A stretch of DNA of 64,000 bases from Hydrogenophaga crassostreae (lineage in GTDB: Bacteria > Pseudomonadota > Gammaproteobacteria > Burkholderiales > Burkholderiaceae_C), in assembly GCF_001761385.1 (NCBI RefSeq), contig NZ_CP017476.1, positions 3,027,501-3,091,500 of the forward strand, read 5' to 3'. The notes below the pieces were generated by a model. It was not told where the DNA came from, searched no databases, and worked only from the letters and a program-made list of their open reading frames with translations. Below are positions 8,389 through 16,689 of this stretch, piece after piece; the stretch's first letter is position 1, and each line of letters opens with the position of its first letter. Made by a program: the position numbers and the translations under genes.

Positions 8389-9213
8389 ATGAAACCTTGG
8401 CCAAGTCTTTCCACGCTGAAACTCGATCACCAGACAGGCTGGTTGACCATCTGGCTTCATCGCCCGGAGGTGCGCAATGCGCTCTCAGCCCAGATGGTGA
8501 GCGAATTGATGGAAACACTTGAACGCGTTGCGCAAGATGCGGGGTTGCGGGGCGTCACCATCCGCGGTCATGGTGGTGTCTTCTGCGCCGGTGGCGACAT
8601 CAAAGACTTCAAAGCCACCATGCAAGGTCAAGACCTGGCAACGGTGCGGGCCAGCAGCTTGCGCGCGGGTGAGTTGTTCGAGCGCATCAACAGCTTGCCT
8701 CAAGTGGTGCTGATGCTGGTCGAAGGGCCTGCCATGGCGGGCGGCATGGGCATGGTTTGCGCAGGCGATGTGGTCGCTGTGACCGCCGACGCCAGCTTTG
8801 CTCTGACCGAAGTCACTCTGGGCATCCCGCCCGCTCAGATCGCCCCCTACGTGGTCAACCGGCTTGGCCTGCGCACAGCTCGCCGGCTGATGCTGACCGC
8901 CGCGCGCTTCGGGGCCGAAGAGGCACTGCAAATGGGCATGGCCGATCACCTTGCTGCTGATGCTGCCGGGCTGGAGACGTTCGAAGCAGGCATCAAAACC
9001 GCGGTCACCCGATGTGCACCCGGCGCCAACGCGGTCACAAAGCGTATTCTGCTGGCCACCCAGCGCCTGGAAGGTGAATCCATGCGCGCCCTGGCCGCCG
9101 ATGGCTTTGCTCATTGCATGCTCGACGACGAAGGCCGGGAAGGCGTTGCCGCCTTCCTTGAAAAGCGCAAGCCAGCCTGGAACACGCAGGCCAAGCCCCC
9201 CCTTCTCGATTAG
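8389..9213 (+). CDS. Enoyl-CoA hydratase/isomerase family protein
   Basis: This crotonase-fold enzyme (274 residues from the ATG at 8389) is expected to hydrate an unsaturated or glutaconyl-type acyl-CoA in the cytoplasm. Visible signatures are HRPEVRNALS near the N-terminus, the oxyanion-hole region GGVFCAGGDIKDF, and VEGPAMAGGMGMVCAGDVV followed by FALTEVTLGIPPAQIAPYV. The longer open frame from 8251 overlaps the AtuA gene and is rejected as start. Its position directly behind the AtuA-family gene resembles AtuE or LiuC in terpene and leucine catabolism, so isohexenylglutaconyl-CoA or methylglutaconyl-CoA hydration is a reasonable guess, not a demonstration. Confidence 0.88.
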   Translation: MKPWPSLSTLKLDHQTGWLTIWLHRPEVRNALSAQMVSELMETLERVAQDAGLRGVTIRGHGGVFCAGGDIKDFKATMQGQDLATVRASSLRAGELFERINSLPQVVLMLVEGPAMAGGMGMVCAGDVVAVTADASFALTEVTLGIPPAQIAPYVVNRLGLRTARRLMLTAARFGAEEALQMGMADHLAADAAGLETFEAGIKTAVTRCAPGANAVTKRILLATQRLEGESMRALAADGFAHCMLDDEGREGVAAFLEKRKPAWNTQAKPPLLD

Positions 9214-9218
9214 CCCCC

Positions 9219-9254
9219 TCACGCCCTTCACGCCCTTCACGCCCTACACGCCCC
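9219..9254. repeat. Short 9-bp tandem repeat between two genes
   Basis: Three exact copies of TCACGCCCT (9219-9227, 9228-9236, 9237-9245) are followed by one diverged copy, ACACGCCCC. The array fills most of the 50-base gap between the hydratase stop and the next ATG at 9264, exactly where a ribosome site would be expected; none is visible there. Confidence 0.8.
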
Positions 9255-9263
9255 ATACATCCC

Positions 9264-10064
9264 ATGCAAACAGCCGAAGATTTTCGCCAGGAATCCCAAG
9301 CGCTGGCCACCGCCATTGAGCCGCTGAGCCCCCAGGATTTTTGTCGACCCACCCAGTTCAAAGGCTGGACCATTGACGACATCATGGGCCACCTGCACAT
9401 GTTCAACGTGGCCGCCGAGCGCACACTGGAGAGCGATGCCGCTTTTCAAGCCTTCTTCGCACCCATTCTTCACGAACTCAACAGAGGGAAAACGCTTCTG
9501 GAAAGCCAGGGGCCATGGCTGCAGGGTCTGGCAGGGCCCGCTCTCTTTGAAGCTTGGACAGCAGGCGCCGAAAGGCTGGCGGATGCATACGGCAAGGCCG
9601 ACCCCAAACAGCGGGTGAAATGGGCTGGCCCCGATATGAGCGCACTCTCCAGCATCACAGCCAGACAGATGGAAACCTGGGCTCACGGTCAGGCCGTATT
9701 TGATGTGCTGGGGCTGGACCGTGCGGAAAGCGATCGCATCCGCAATATCGCGCACCTTGGCGTCAGCACTTTCGGGTGGACGTTCATCAATCGCAAGGAG
9801 CCTGTGCCCGAGCCGGCGCCCCACGTCGTGCTGACTGGGCCATCAGGGGCCATCTGGACCTGGAACGACGTGCAGCCAGACAACATGGTGCGAGGCAGTG
9901 CCGTGGCATTTGCACAGGTGGTGACCCAGGTGCGCAACGTGGCCGATACAGCATTGCAAGTGCAAGGTGTCTCTGCACAACGCTGGATGGCCCTGGCACA
10001 GTGCTTTGCCGGCCAGCCCGTCAACCCACCTGTACCCGGCAGTCGGTACAAAGCAGCCACCTGA
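9264..10064 (+). CDS. TIGR03084-family protein (mycothiol-isomerase-like N-terminus)
   Basis: The 266-residue cytoplasmic protein begins with a DinB/maleylpyruvate-isomerase-like helical bundle. It has a conserved histidine in DDIMGHLHMFNV and another in METWAHGQAVFD, which in related families help bind a metal. The C-terminal part (after about residue 190) matches the TIGR03084 extension (PSGAIWTWND and so on). The reaction is unknown. Homologues are often found near acyl-CoA catabolic genes, which agrees with the AtuA/hydratase neighbours. The start lacks an evident ribosome site because the 9-bp repeat occupies the upstream gap. It is the last gene before a strong hairpin terminator. Confidence 0.75.
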   Translation: MQTAEDFRQESQALATAIEPLSPQDFCRPTQFKGWTIDDIMGHLHMFNVAAERTLESDAAFQAFFAPILHELNRGKTLLESQGPWLQGLAGPALFEAWTAGAERLADAYGKADPKQRVKWAGPDMSALSSITARQMETWAHGQAVFDVLGLDRAESDRIRNIAHLGVSTFGWTFINRKEPVPEPAPHVVLTGPSGAIWTWNDVQPDNMVRGSAVAFAQVVTQVRNVADTALQVQGVSAQRWMALAQCFAGQPVNPPVPGSRYKAAT

Positions 10065-10116
10065 GAAGCCCTTTCCCGAACCGCGGCCAATCACTGCGCA
10101 GGCCTTCAGAGACAAC

Positions 10117-10141
10117 AAAGCCCGGTCGGAAGCCGGGCTTT
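10117..10141 (+). terminator. Rho-independent terminator after the AtuA operon
   Basis: A perfect 9-bp stem, AAAGCCCGG / CCGGGCTTT, with a seven-base loop lies 52 bases after the TIGR03084 stop. The A-rich 5' arm and T-run 3' arm allow it to work in both directions. Confidence 0.85.
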
Positions 10142-10416
10142 GCCACTTGAGTCCAATGGGTTGACTGATGAGGAACCCGCCCACCACAAACACCCATACA
10201 AATCGCAACGTCAAGCCGTTGGGATCACCACCGGGCTATGAGGCGAATCGAAACCCGCACAGGCGGTCGGACGACTGGAAAACGAGGCATCTCACCCCCC
10301 AGGGCTGACACACAATGGCTGCGTCGGCATCGAACATGCCGAGCCAACCCCAAGGGGCCAGCCGCGGCGGCCTGCCGTCTTCACACAATTGGCTGATCTG
10401 CCTTGCTGCAGATGTG

Positions 10417-11493
10417 TCAGCGTCGATCTTTCTTCAGCGAGGCGTTGCCCATGTAGCAGACCGAATCATCATCGGAACAACCCATTGGGTACACATCGTT
10501 GCGTTGTGCAATACCTCCCGTAAAGTCCACCTCGGAAGCGAATATTCGCGAAAACAAAAGCCTGGACTGTTTGGACAACCTCTTTCCCGGGTCGGCCACA
10601 AAGTAACTGTGCGCACCCAGCTTGATCTTGGTCGCCTCGAAGTCGACATAGCGGAACTTCGGCCCCGGCAACCGGTCGCGGCCCGGATCCGTTCCAACCT
10701 TGACATCGCCGTCCACCAAGGTTGCGGCAAAAAGCACGGAGTCGGCCTTTGTGTACGTGATGTAGACGCGGAGCAAAGGGTGAATCTGCCCCACCCAGGC
10801 CGAATGCTTGGCCGCCCCGCTGCAGCCAGCAATCAGCACCACGTTGTGCATGGCCGACAGTGAGGCCTCCGCATCCTGTTCATCAATCGTGTAATGAAGA
10901 AGGTGGGCGCCCAGACTGTGGGCCGCCAGAGACACCTTCTGGTTCATGCCGGCAAGGCGAGCCGCAGCGATCAGACGCAGCAGGCGGGCAAACGAGTCTT
11001 TGCTGTGCTGGGCGTTCACCTTGGCCTGTGCGTACCGCTGTGCCATGCGGGCGATCCAGCCGACCGTGAGTGAATCTTTCGTATCCACAGCGGCCAGGTT
11101 GTCATCGGGATCATCGAATGCGCCGGGAGGTTCTTTCGGGCCCGGCAGTTCTGTTCCATCTGAGAGAAATCCCTCTGACGTCCACGAGAAACCGATCACA
11201 GAAACCGGATACTGCGCCTCCAGGAGCCGGCAGCGCGCGAAGCAGGCCGCAGGCGTGTTGTTGTTGCCATGCACGAAGAGAAGCACCGGCTTGTTCCCGT
11301 CCAATACAGCGCTCAACTGCGCCAGTGCATCAACATCGGACAAACCCTCCTGCGGATTGCTGATCTTCCAGCCCTTCGCTCCAGCAGTCACTTTCACGCT
11401 GTTCAGCGTGTCGGAAAACGGGTCGTATTGTGTGGTCAGCGCCGACTCATCTCTGGCCGTGGTTTTCAGCAGTCTATTGGTAAACACCAGCAT
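10417..11493 (-). CDS. Alpha/beta hydrolase, DUF900 type
   Basis: The 358-residue protein has an alpha/beta-hydrolase core. LLFVHGNNNTPAACFARC supplies the oxyanion region (about residue 78), and the nucleophile elbow reads AAHSLGAHLL, with the serine in an AHSLG context. This matches the DUF900 group, whose natural esters or amides are unknown. The start at 11493 (MLVFTN) is chosen because AGGAG stands just upstream; an 11-residue longer frame lacks a site. No signal peptide is visible, so it is probably cytoplasmic. It stands alone, between a terminator and a zone of broken genes, and looks accessory. Confidence 0.75.
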   Translation of the reverse strand: MLVFTNRLLKTTARDESALTTQYDPFSDTLNSVKVTAGAKGWKISNPQEGLSDVDALAQLSAVLDGNKPVLLFVHGNNNTPAACFARCRLLEAQYPVSVIGFSWTSEGFLSDGTELPGPKEPPGAFDDPDDNLAAVDTKDSLTVGWIARMAQRYAQAKVNAQHSKDSFARLLRLIAAARLAGMNQKVSLAAHSLGAHLLHYTIDEQDAEASLSAMHNVVLIAGCSGAAKHSAWVGQIHPLLRVYITYTKADSVLFAATLVDGDVKVGTDPGRDRLPGPKFRYVDFEATKIKLGAHSYFVADPGKRLSKQSRLLFSRIFASEVDFTGGIAQRNDVYPMGCSDDDSVCYMGNASLKKDRR

Positions 11494-11593
11494 GTTGCAC
11501 TCCTCGTGGTCAAAACTGAAAGGCACACCGAAACCTGCGCGCGCCAGAGCAAAAACTACACTTGTTCACGGGTTTCAAGCATCCCCCATCCGG

Positions 11594-12040
11594 ATGAGGA
11601 TGCATAGCCCGATCATCTGCATCTGCATCTGCATCTGCACCTGCACCTGCGGCGCGCCACGCTACATGGACGGGGTGTTCGCTGCGGCCACCGCCAAGGA
11701 CTGGCCTGAAGACCGCATGCACCGCGAATACATCAATGTGCCCGAAGCCGAAGCATGGGTGAACCAGCCCTTCAAGCTCAAGCTCAAGCGCTCAGGCCGG
11801 ACATTCGACGTGCCCACCGACAGCAAAACCACCGAAGTTCTTGCCGCTGCCGGGCTTGGCAACGACGTGAAACGCCGCGACGTTCTGTGTGGCGTCTGCG
11901 CCACCGGGTACGACGCGGCGCTCTCCGGCGAAGTGGCACACCGGGACTGTGTATTGAGCAAAAAAGACCGTCAAAACAAAGTCATCCTGTGTTGCTCGCG
12001 GCTTTTAAAAGTGGGCGTCGAGTTGGTATTGGACTTGTAG
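11594..12040 (+). pseudogene. Remnant of a VanB/PDR-type oxidoreductase (C-terminal third)
   Basis: From about base 11640 the frame matches the C-terminal part of vanillate-demethylase-reductase-like proteins: an NAD-domain end (CGAPRYMDGVF), AKDWPEDRMHREY, then a plant-type 2Fe-2S domain and the C-terminal LVLDL. The FMN and most of the NAD domain are missing. In the ferredoxin domain the first of the CxxxxCxxC cysteines is lost (KRRDVLCGVC), so no normal cluster can form. The 5' end runs into a hexanucleotide repeat instead of coding sequence. No partner oxygenase gene is nearby. It is a decayed fragment. Confidence 0.8.
11614..11649. repeat. Hexanucleotide tandem repeat, six units
   Basis: Four copies of CATCTG are followed by two copies of CACCTG, head to tail. 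The repeat sits exactly at the truncation point of the VanB-like remnant and reads as alternating Cys-Ile/Cys-Thr in its frame. A seam left by deletion and slippage is a likely origin. Confidence 0.9.
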
Positions 12041-12415
12041 TGATGCCCCCCTCCGGTCGCCTTCAAACTGGCGTTGCGCGGCTCCCGGCGGCTCCCCTGG
12101 TCAAACAGACATCCTGCCCCCATTCTTGGACTTCACCACCCGTCTAAACGGCGTCCAACGTCCCGTGGACTGCCCATAGTTCGCAAAACCGTCTTTGGCT
12201 GTCCATGGAAAGAACGGCCACTGGATCGGCAATAGCACAGTGTCCGAAACCAGCCTTGACGGGCTGTTCAATTTTTCATTTTCGGTTTTGCAGCGACTGC
12301 TGCCAGCGGTGAACTCTCCCTCTTAATCCGCAAGCCGTCATGCAAGAGATACATGGCCTCGCAGGCCCGACGACCGGCTTCAGAGGCACAGCCGCCCAGG
12401 AGAAGTCCTGAGCCA

Positions 12416-12705
12416 CATGCGCCATTGATGGAAGAGGCGCGCCACTTGATCAACGCGCGCAGCATCACCAAAATGAAGCCGGTTTCCCTGCTGTTCAACT
12501 CGGCGGCGCGGCGCTCGACGTGCTGGAAACCGAGCCCGAAGTGTCCCCTGAACTGTTCGCACAGCCCAACGCGCTGTTGACATCACACGTGGCCTTCAGT
12601 TCTGATGCATCCTTCGCCGAACTGCGACGCCGCGCCGCCAAAGAGGCCGTGCGCGTGTTGCGCGGCCAGCCCCATCTCAACCTCTGCAACGTGATCTCCC
12701 AATGA
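12416..12705 (+). pseudogene. Broken D-2-hydroxyacid dehydrogenase (C-terminal remnant)
   Basis: Two pieces in different frames match consecutive parts of NAD-dependent D-isomer 2-hydroxyacid dehydrogenases. From about 12416, HAPLMEEARHLINARSITKM and KPVSLLFN match the segment before the catalytic arginine. From about 12496, QLGGAALDVLETEPEVS to LNLCNVISQ matches the C-terminus. The ARGxxVDxxAL stretch between them is missing, and the frame shifts by one. The first two thirds of the gene are also absent. The stop overlaps the enolase-like start (ATGA at 12702), so this gene was once translationally coupled to the enolase/kinase pair. Glyoxylate/hydroxypyruvate reductases belong to this family. 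Confidence 0.8.
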
Positions 12706-13994
12706 ATACCCAAATCAGCGCGGTTCGCGCACGACAAATCCTCGACTCACGCGGCCGCCCCACGGTTGAAGCCGACGTGACGCTGGCCGATGGCAGCTTC
12801 GGCCGCGCATCCGTGCCTTCTGGCGCTTCAACCGGCAGCGCCGAAGCGCACGAATTGCGCGACGGTGATGCCACAACCTACGCTGGCCTGGGCGTGCTGA
12901 AGGCCGTTGCCCATGCCAACAGCGAAATCGCTGCAGCGCTGGCTGGCCTGGATGCGCGCGAACAGCACAAGGTGGATCTCGCCATGCGCTCACTGGACGG
13001 CACGCCGCAACTCGCCCGCCTGGGTGCCAATGCCGTACTGGCGGTATCCATCGCCGTCGCCCGCGCGGCCGCCGCGTCGCTGCGCCAACCCCTGTTCGAA
13101 CGGGTGCGCGAGATCGCAGGCCTCTCTGGTCTGTCGATGCCCGTGCCAATGGTCAACATCCTGAGCGGCGGCTTGCACGCCGGTCGGGGCATGGACGTCC
13201 AGGATTTTCTGGCCATGCCGGTGCGCGCCACCTCCATCGCCGACGCCATCCACATCATCTCGCGGGTGCGCAACGCGGCAACCGAAGAGGCCCGCGCGCG
13301 CGGCCTGCCTACCTTGCTGGCCGACGAAGGCGGTGTCAGCCCCGGTCTGCCCAGCGGGCGCGACGCGTTGGAAATGATGCTGCGCATCACCGAACGTGCC
13401 GGACTCAAGCCCGGCGACGACGTGGTGATCGCAATCGACGTGGCCGCTGCGTCCTTGCAGCAACCGGACGGAAGTTACGCGCTGACCCGCGAAGGTCGCA
13501 CGGCCAATGCCGTCGAAATGACAGAAATGCTCGCCGGCTGGGTGCGCGACTACCCCGTGGTTTCCATTGAAGACGGCCTCGGCGAAGAAGACTGGAGCGC
13601 CTGGGCGGAGTTGACCCAACAGGTTGGCCATCGGACCCAGCTCGTGGGTGACGACTTGTTCACCACCCACCCCGATCGCCTGGCGCGCGGCGTGCGCGAG
13701 CGGGTGGCCAATGGTGTGCTCGTGAAGGCCAATCAGAACGGCACCCTGTCGGGCACCATCGACCTGATTGCGCAAGCCAAGGCCGCGGGCTATGCCACCA
13801 TCGTTTCAGCCCGCTCCGGCGAGACCGAGGATGCCTTCATGTCCGACCTCGCCGTGGGCAGCGGTGCCGGGCAGATCAAGATTGGCTCACTGCGAACATC
13901 CAGCACGGTGGCCAAGTACAACCAGTTGCTGCGCATCGAAGAGGCTTGCTCGGCGCCATACGCTGGTATCTCGGCACTGGTGGGCCGTCCATGA
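12702..13994 (+). CDS. Divergent enolase paralogue
   Basis: The 430-residue protein aligns along its whole length with phosphopyruvate hydratase. It keeps the N-terminal SRGRPTVE and the flexible loop SGASTG, H159, E209 in DEGG, metal ligands D246, E290 and D317, base K342 and K393. Two catalytic positions differ. The QEF glutamate is aspartate (D168 in VQDF), and the histidine of the SHRSGETED loop is alanine (A370). GGEHADN has become GGLHAGR. A normal glycolytic enolase would keep all of these, so this is probably a second copy with altered substrate or lower activity. It overlaps both neighbours by ATGA junctions. Confidence 0.88.
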   Translation: MNTQISAVRARQILDSRGRPTVEADVTLADGSFGRASVPSGASTGSAEAHELRDGDATTYAGLGVLKAVAHANSEIAAALAGLDAREQHKVDLAMRSLDGTPQLARLGANAVLAVSIAVARAAAASLRQPLFERVREIAGLSGLSMPVPMVNILSGGLHAGRGMDVQDFLAMPVRATSIADAIHIISRVRNAATEEARARGLPTLLADEGGVSPGLPSGRDALEMMLRITERAGLKPGDDVVIAIDVAAASLQQPDGSYALTREGRTANAVEMTEMLAGWVRDYPVVSIEDGLGEEDWSAWAELTQQVGHRTQLVGDDLFTTHPDRLARGVRERVANGVLVKANQNGTLSGTIDLIAQAKAAGYATIVSARSGETEDAFMSDLAVGSGAGQIKIGSLRTSSTVAKYNQLLRIEEACSAPYAGISALVGRP

Positions 13995-14980
13995 GCACGC
14001 CAGCCCTTGAAGATTTTTTGACGCGCAACGGTCTCGCCGCCGAAGACGTGTCCCGCCGTTGGACGGCACTCACAGGCGGCGTGTCATCTGATATCTGGCG
14101 CGTGGACCTGGGCGACGGCCGCCGTCTGTGCGTCAAGCGGGCACTTGCCCAGCTCAAGGTCGCGGCCGACTGGAAGGCGCCTGTATCGCGCAACGCTTTT
14201 GAGTGGGCATGGATCCAGTTCGCTTCTGATCTGTTGCCTGATGCGGTTCCCCAACCGCTCGCGCACGACGAAGCAGTCGGGTTGTTCGCCATGGGATTTC
14301 TCGACCCCGAAGACCATCCCGTGTGGAAGCAGCAACTGCTGGACGGCCATGTCGACCCTTGCACGGCAGCCGCCGTGGGCCGCACACTCGGCGTTTTGCA
14401 TGAGGCAAGTGCCCATCGCGCCGACCTGGCCTCTGCCTTCGACACCGGTGAGAGTTTTCATGCGCTCCGGCTTGAGCCCTACCTGCTCGCCACGGCCCTT
14501 CGCCACCCCGACCTGTCGGGCAGGCTGACCGAACTGGTGCAACGCACAGGGTCACAACGCATCGCGCTGGTGCACGGTGACGTCAGTCCGAAAAACATTC
14601 TGGTCGGGCCCAAAGGCCCCGTGTTGCTCGATGCCGAATGCGCGTGGTACGGCGACCCGGTATTCGACATCGCCTTCTGCCTCAACCACCTGCTGCTCAA
14701 GCGGCTGCCCCGCCCCGAGTGCGCGCAAGCGTTGCATGCGTCGTTCACCGCTTTCGTCGATGGGTACTTCAGCGCTGTCTCATTCGAAGACCACGCCAGC
14801 CTGGAGTCGCGCGCCGCACAACTCCTGCCCGCGCTCTTCCTGGCCAGGGTCGATGGCAAGTCTCCAGCTGAGTACCTGACACTGGCAGGTGATCAACAAC
14901 GCGTTCGCGATTTCGCGATTCCGTTGATCAAAAATTCAAGTGCATTGCTGGAAAACGTTGCTGCAGCCTGGTTTGACTGA
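13991..14980 (+). CDS. APH-fold phosphotransferase (small-molecule kinase)
   Basis: The 329-residue protein belongs to the aminoglycoside/choline/methylthioribose-kinase fold. The Gly-rich loop is LTGGVSSDIW (residues 27-36), an ATP-lysine is in LCVKR, and the catalytic loop HGDVSPKN at 195-202 gives D197 and N202. LLDAECAWYGDP follows for metal and nucleotide binding. The start overlaps the enolase-like stop (ATGA), so the two are made together. Because the partner is an enolase, the substrate is more likely a hydroxyacid than an antibiotic: the kinase could supply the 2-phospho-hydroxyacid that the enolase dehydrates. This is inference from context. Confidence 0.82.
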   Translation: MSTPALEDFLTRNGLAAEDVSRRWTALTGGVSSDIWRVDLGDGRRLCVKRALAQLKVAADWKAPVSRNAFEWAWIQFASDLLPDAVPQPLAHDEAVGLFAMGFLDPEDHPVWKQQLLDGHVDPCTAAAVGRTLGVLHEASAHRADLASAFDTGESFHALRLEPYLLATALRHPDLSGRLTELVQRTGSQRIALVHGDVSPKNILVGPKGPVLLDAECAWYGDPVFDIAFCLNHLLLKRLPRPECAQALHASFTAFVDGYFSAVSFEDHASLESRAAQLLPALFLARVDGKSPAEYLTLAGDQQRVRDFAIPLIKNSSALLENVAAAWFD

Positions 14981-15664
14981 AGGTGAGACAGGCGCGAAAG
15001 TAGGATGTTCACATTGAGATCTGGCGGACGGCGTCTGCTCCAGAGATTCGCATGGATTCCGGTGGTGGTGGCAAACCGACCCGTCGGTGATCATTCCTAC
15101 TACCCACCGCAGCTTTCCGGCGTCTCGCCTCGGCATGTCTTGCTCACGCGTTCGACTTGGCGGTCTGACGGGATTCTCTGGGCAGGAAATGTTTGAAGGC
15201 GATGCCTTTTGAACCGACCGAATAGACCAAGGCATGGACGATAGGCGATGACGGTGTAGCTCCATGGCTAGGAACGCTTGTTCCTCGAGAAATTCCCGAT
15301 CTTTTCGGCTCTGGCCAGGTGAACGGGGGCTCACCGTACCGGACAGTTGCACCCGGCACCTTCCAAGCGGGTCCGTCCACAGGCCACAAGGGCATTGAGG
15401 TCAATTGGACTTCACCCGTTTCTCTAGACAATTTTCCGCTTCCGGTTGAAGTCGCCGTACCTGTGCGGTCGGTTGAGGTCCAGTCCCGCGAACGACCGGT
15501 TGCGGCAATCACGAAATTTCGGGCATCAGGTTTGAATGTCCCGATCCTGTCTGAAGTAGCAGCCAACGGCCGGCGCCCCATCCAAGAAGCCGAACTCCAC
15601 GTTTTCGAGCCGTGGCCATTTCGATTCTGCCGGTTAACTTGTTCGGGCTGACGCCCCGGTTGAA
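14981..15664. other. Long gap without a supported gene
   Basis: No frame here shows recognisable protein motifs. A 145-codon minus-strand frame (15144-15581) is Thr/Ser/Pro-rich and looks like chance. A small perfect hairpin (AGGAAC / GTTCCT) lies at 15270-15285. The stretch separates the kinase gene from the LysR gene, whose 3' end faces it. Confidence 0.5.
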
Positions 15665-16564
15665 TCAGGACCCCTCGCGGACAGCAGCGACTCGCGCGTG
15701 GAGAAAGTCAATGAAATGCATGGTGATCGAGTTGCGCGAGGTGTTGGCAGGCCAGACCGCATAGGCGCCCACGGAAGCCAAATGCCAGTCGGGCAACATT
15801 TCAACCAACGCGCCTGACGCGAGCTCTTGCGCCACCAGAAAGTCCACGGCGGCGAATGCGCCCGTTCCGGCCACGGCAAAACGCTTGGCGGTTTGCCCTT
15901 GATTCGTGGACATGCGCCCGCTCAGGGGAATGCGGAAGCTGGCTTTGCCGGGCCCCTCAAGATCGATGAATCGCGCGAGCATGGTTTCCTGGACCCAGGG
16001 CCAGGACAGGAGATCGGCCGGGTGGTGCGGCATGCCCAGTTTCGCGATGAGTGCTGGCGCAGCGCACAGGCGCCGGCGCATGGTGAAGAGCTGGCGCGCG
16101 CGCAGCGCGGAATCTTCAAGCCACCCCATGCGGATCGCAACGTCAAACCCCGCCTCGATCTGGTTCTTGCGCTCATCGTCAAGGCACAACTCCAGCTCCA
16201 CCAGAGGAAAGGCTTCGGCAAACGCGAGCACATCGTCGACAAACGGGCCGTTGCTCACGACCGCTGGGGCGCCCACGCGCAGGCGCCCTGCCACCTCGGT
16301 TTGGCGATGGGCCATGCTGTTCAGCCCCTCTTCAGCGGCCTCCAGCGCGCGGGCGCAGGAGGCGTGGAACACCCGACCGTCATCGGTAAGCGCCAGACGC
16401 CGGGTTGAGCGGTAAAGCAGCGCGCAGTCGAGCCGTTTTTCCAGGCGCGAGACATGGTGGCTGATGACCGAGGGCGACAAGCCCAGTCGGTCGGCCGCGC
16501 CGCGAAACGAGCCCTCGGCCACCACGGTGGCGAACACCGCCATGCTGCGCAGATCGTCGATCAT
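15665..16564 (-). CDS. LysR-family transcriptional regulator
   Basis: The 299-residue protein has an N-terminal winged helix-turn-helix (FRGAADRLGLSPSVISHHVSRLEKRL, about residues 20-45) followed by a LysR effector domain of the CrgA-like group. It is divergent from the five-gene redox operon beginning at 16690. The 126-base gap between them contains a textbook T-N11-A site only seven bases from its own start. This arrangement suggests that it controls the redox operon and itself. The effector is unknown; genes of this subgroup often sit beside NmrA-like or quinone-reductase genes and respond to electrophiles. Confidence 0.88.
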   Translation of the reverse strand: MIDDLRSMAVFATVVAEGSFRGAADRLGLSPSVISHHVSRLEKRLDCALLYRSTRRLALTDDGRVFHASCARALEAAEEGLNSMAHRQTEVAGRLRVGAPAVVSNGPFVDDVLAFAEAFPLVELELCLDDERKNQIEAGFDVAIRMGWLEDSALRARQLFTMRRRLCAAPALIAKLGMPHHPADLLSWPWVQETMLARFIDLEGPGKASFRIPLSGRMSTNQGQTAKRFAVAGTGAFAAVDFLVAQELASGALVEMLPDWHLASVGAYAVWPANTSRNSITMHFIDFLHARVAAVREGS

Positions 16565-16570
16565 TGTTCT

Positions 16571-16591
16571 AATTTATGAGTGAAAGAAATT
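16571..16591. promoter_or_regulatory. LysR-type operator (T-N11-A) in a divergent promoter
   Basis: AATTT (16571-16575) and AAATT (16587-16591) form a perfect 5-bp inverted repeat with exactly 11 bases between, the standard geometry for LysR proteins. It lies next to the regulator's ATG and 99 bases before the barrel-protein gene. The assignment to this regulator is inference. Confidence 0.6.
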
Positions 16592-16689
16592 CAACTGACC
16601 CATCTTATCAAACGATGGCTGGCTTGAAACAATCCATCCATCGAACAACAACCTTTTCTGTTTTCAGCTTTCACCCCAGGACACCCATC

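Noticed and set aside
11614..11649. CRISPR array
   Set aside because: The repeat unit is six bases with no spacers; the 9-bp array at 9219 is likewise a simple tandem repeat. No cas genes are present.
13991..14980. Aminoglycoside-resistance phosphotransferase
   Set aside because: The APH fold is shared with many metabolite kinases, and the gene is translationally coupled to an enolase paralogue, so a metabolic role is more likely.
15144..15581. 145-codon minus-strand frame in the gap after the kinase gene
   Set aside because: Thr/Ser/Pro-rich, no ribosome site, no recognisable motif, no operon partner.
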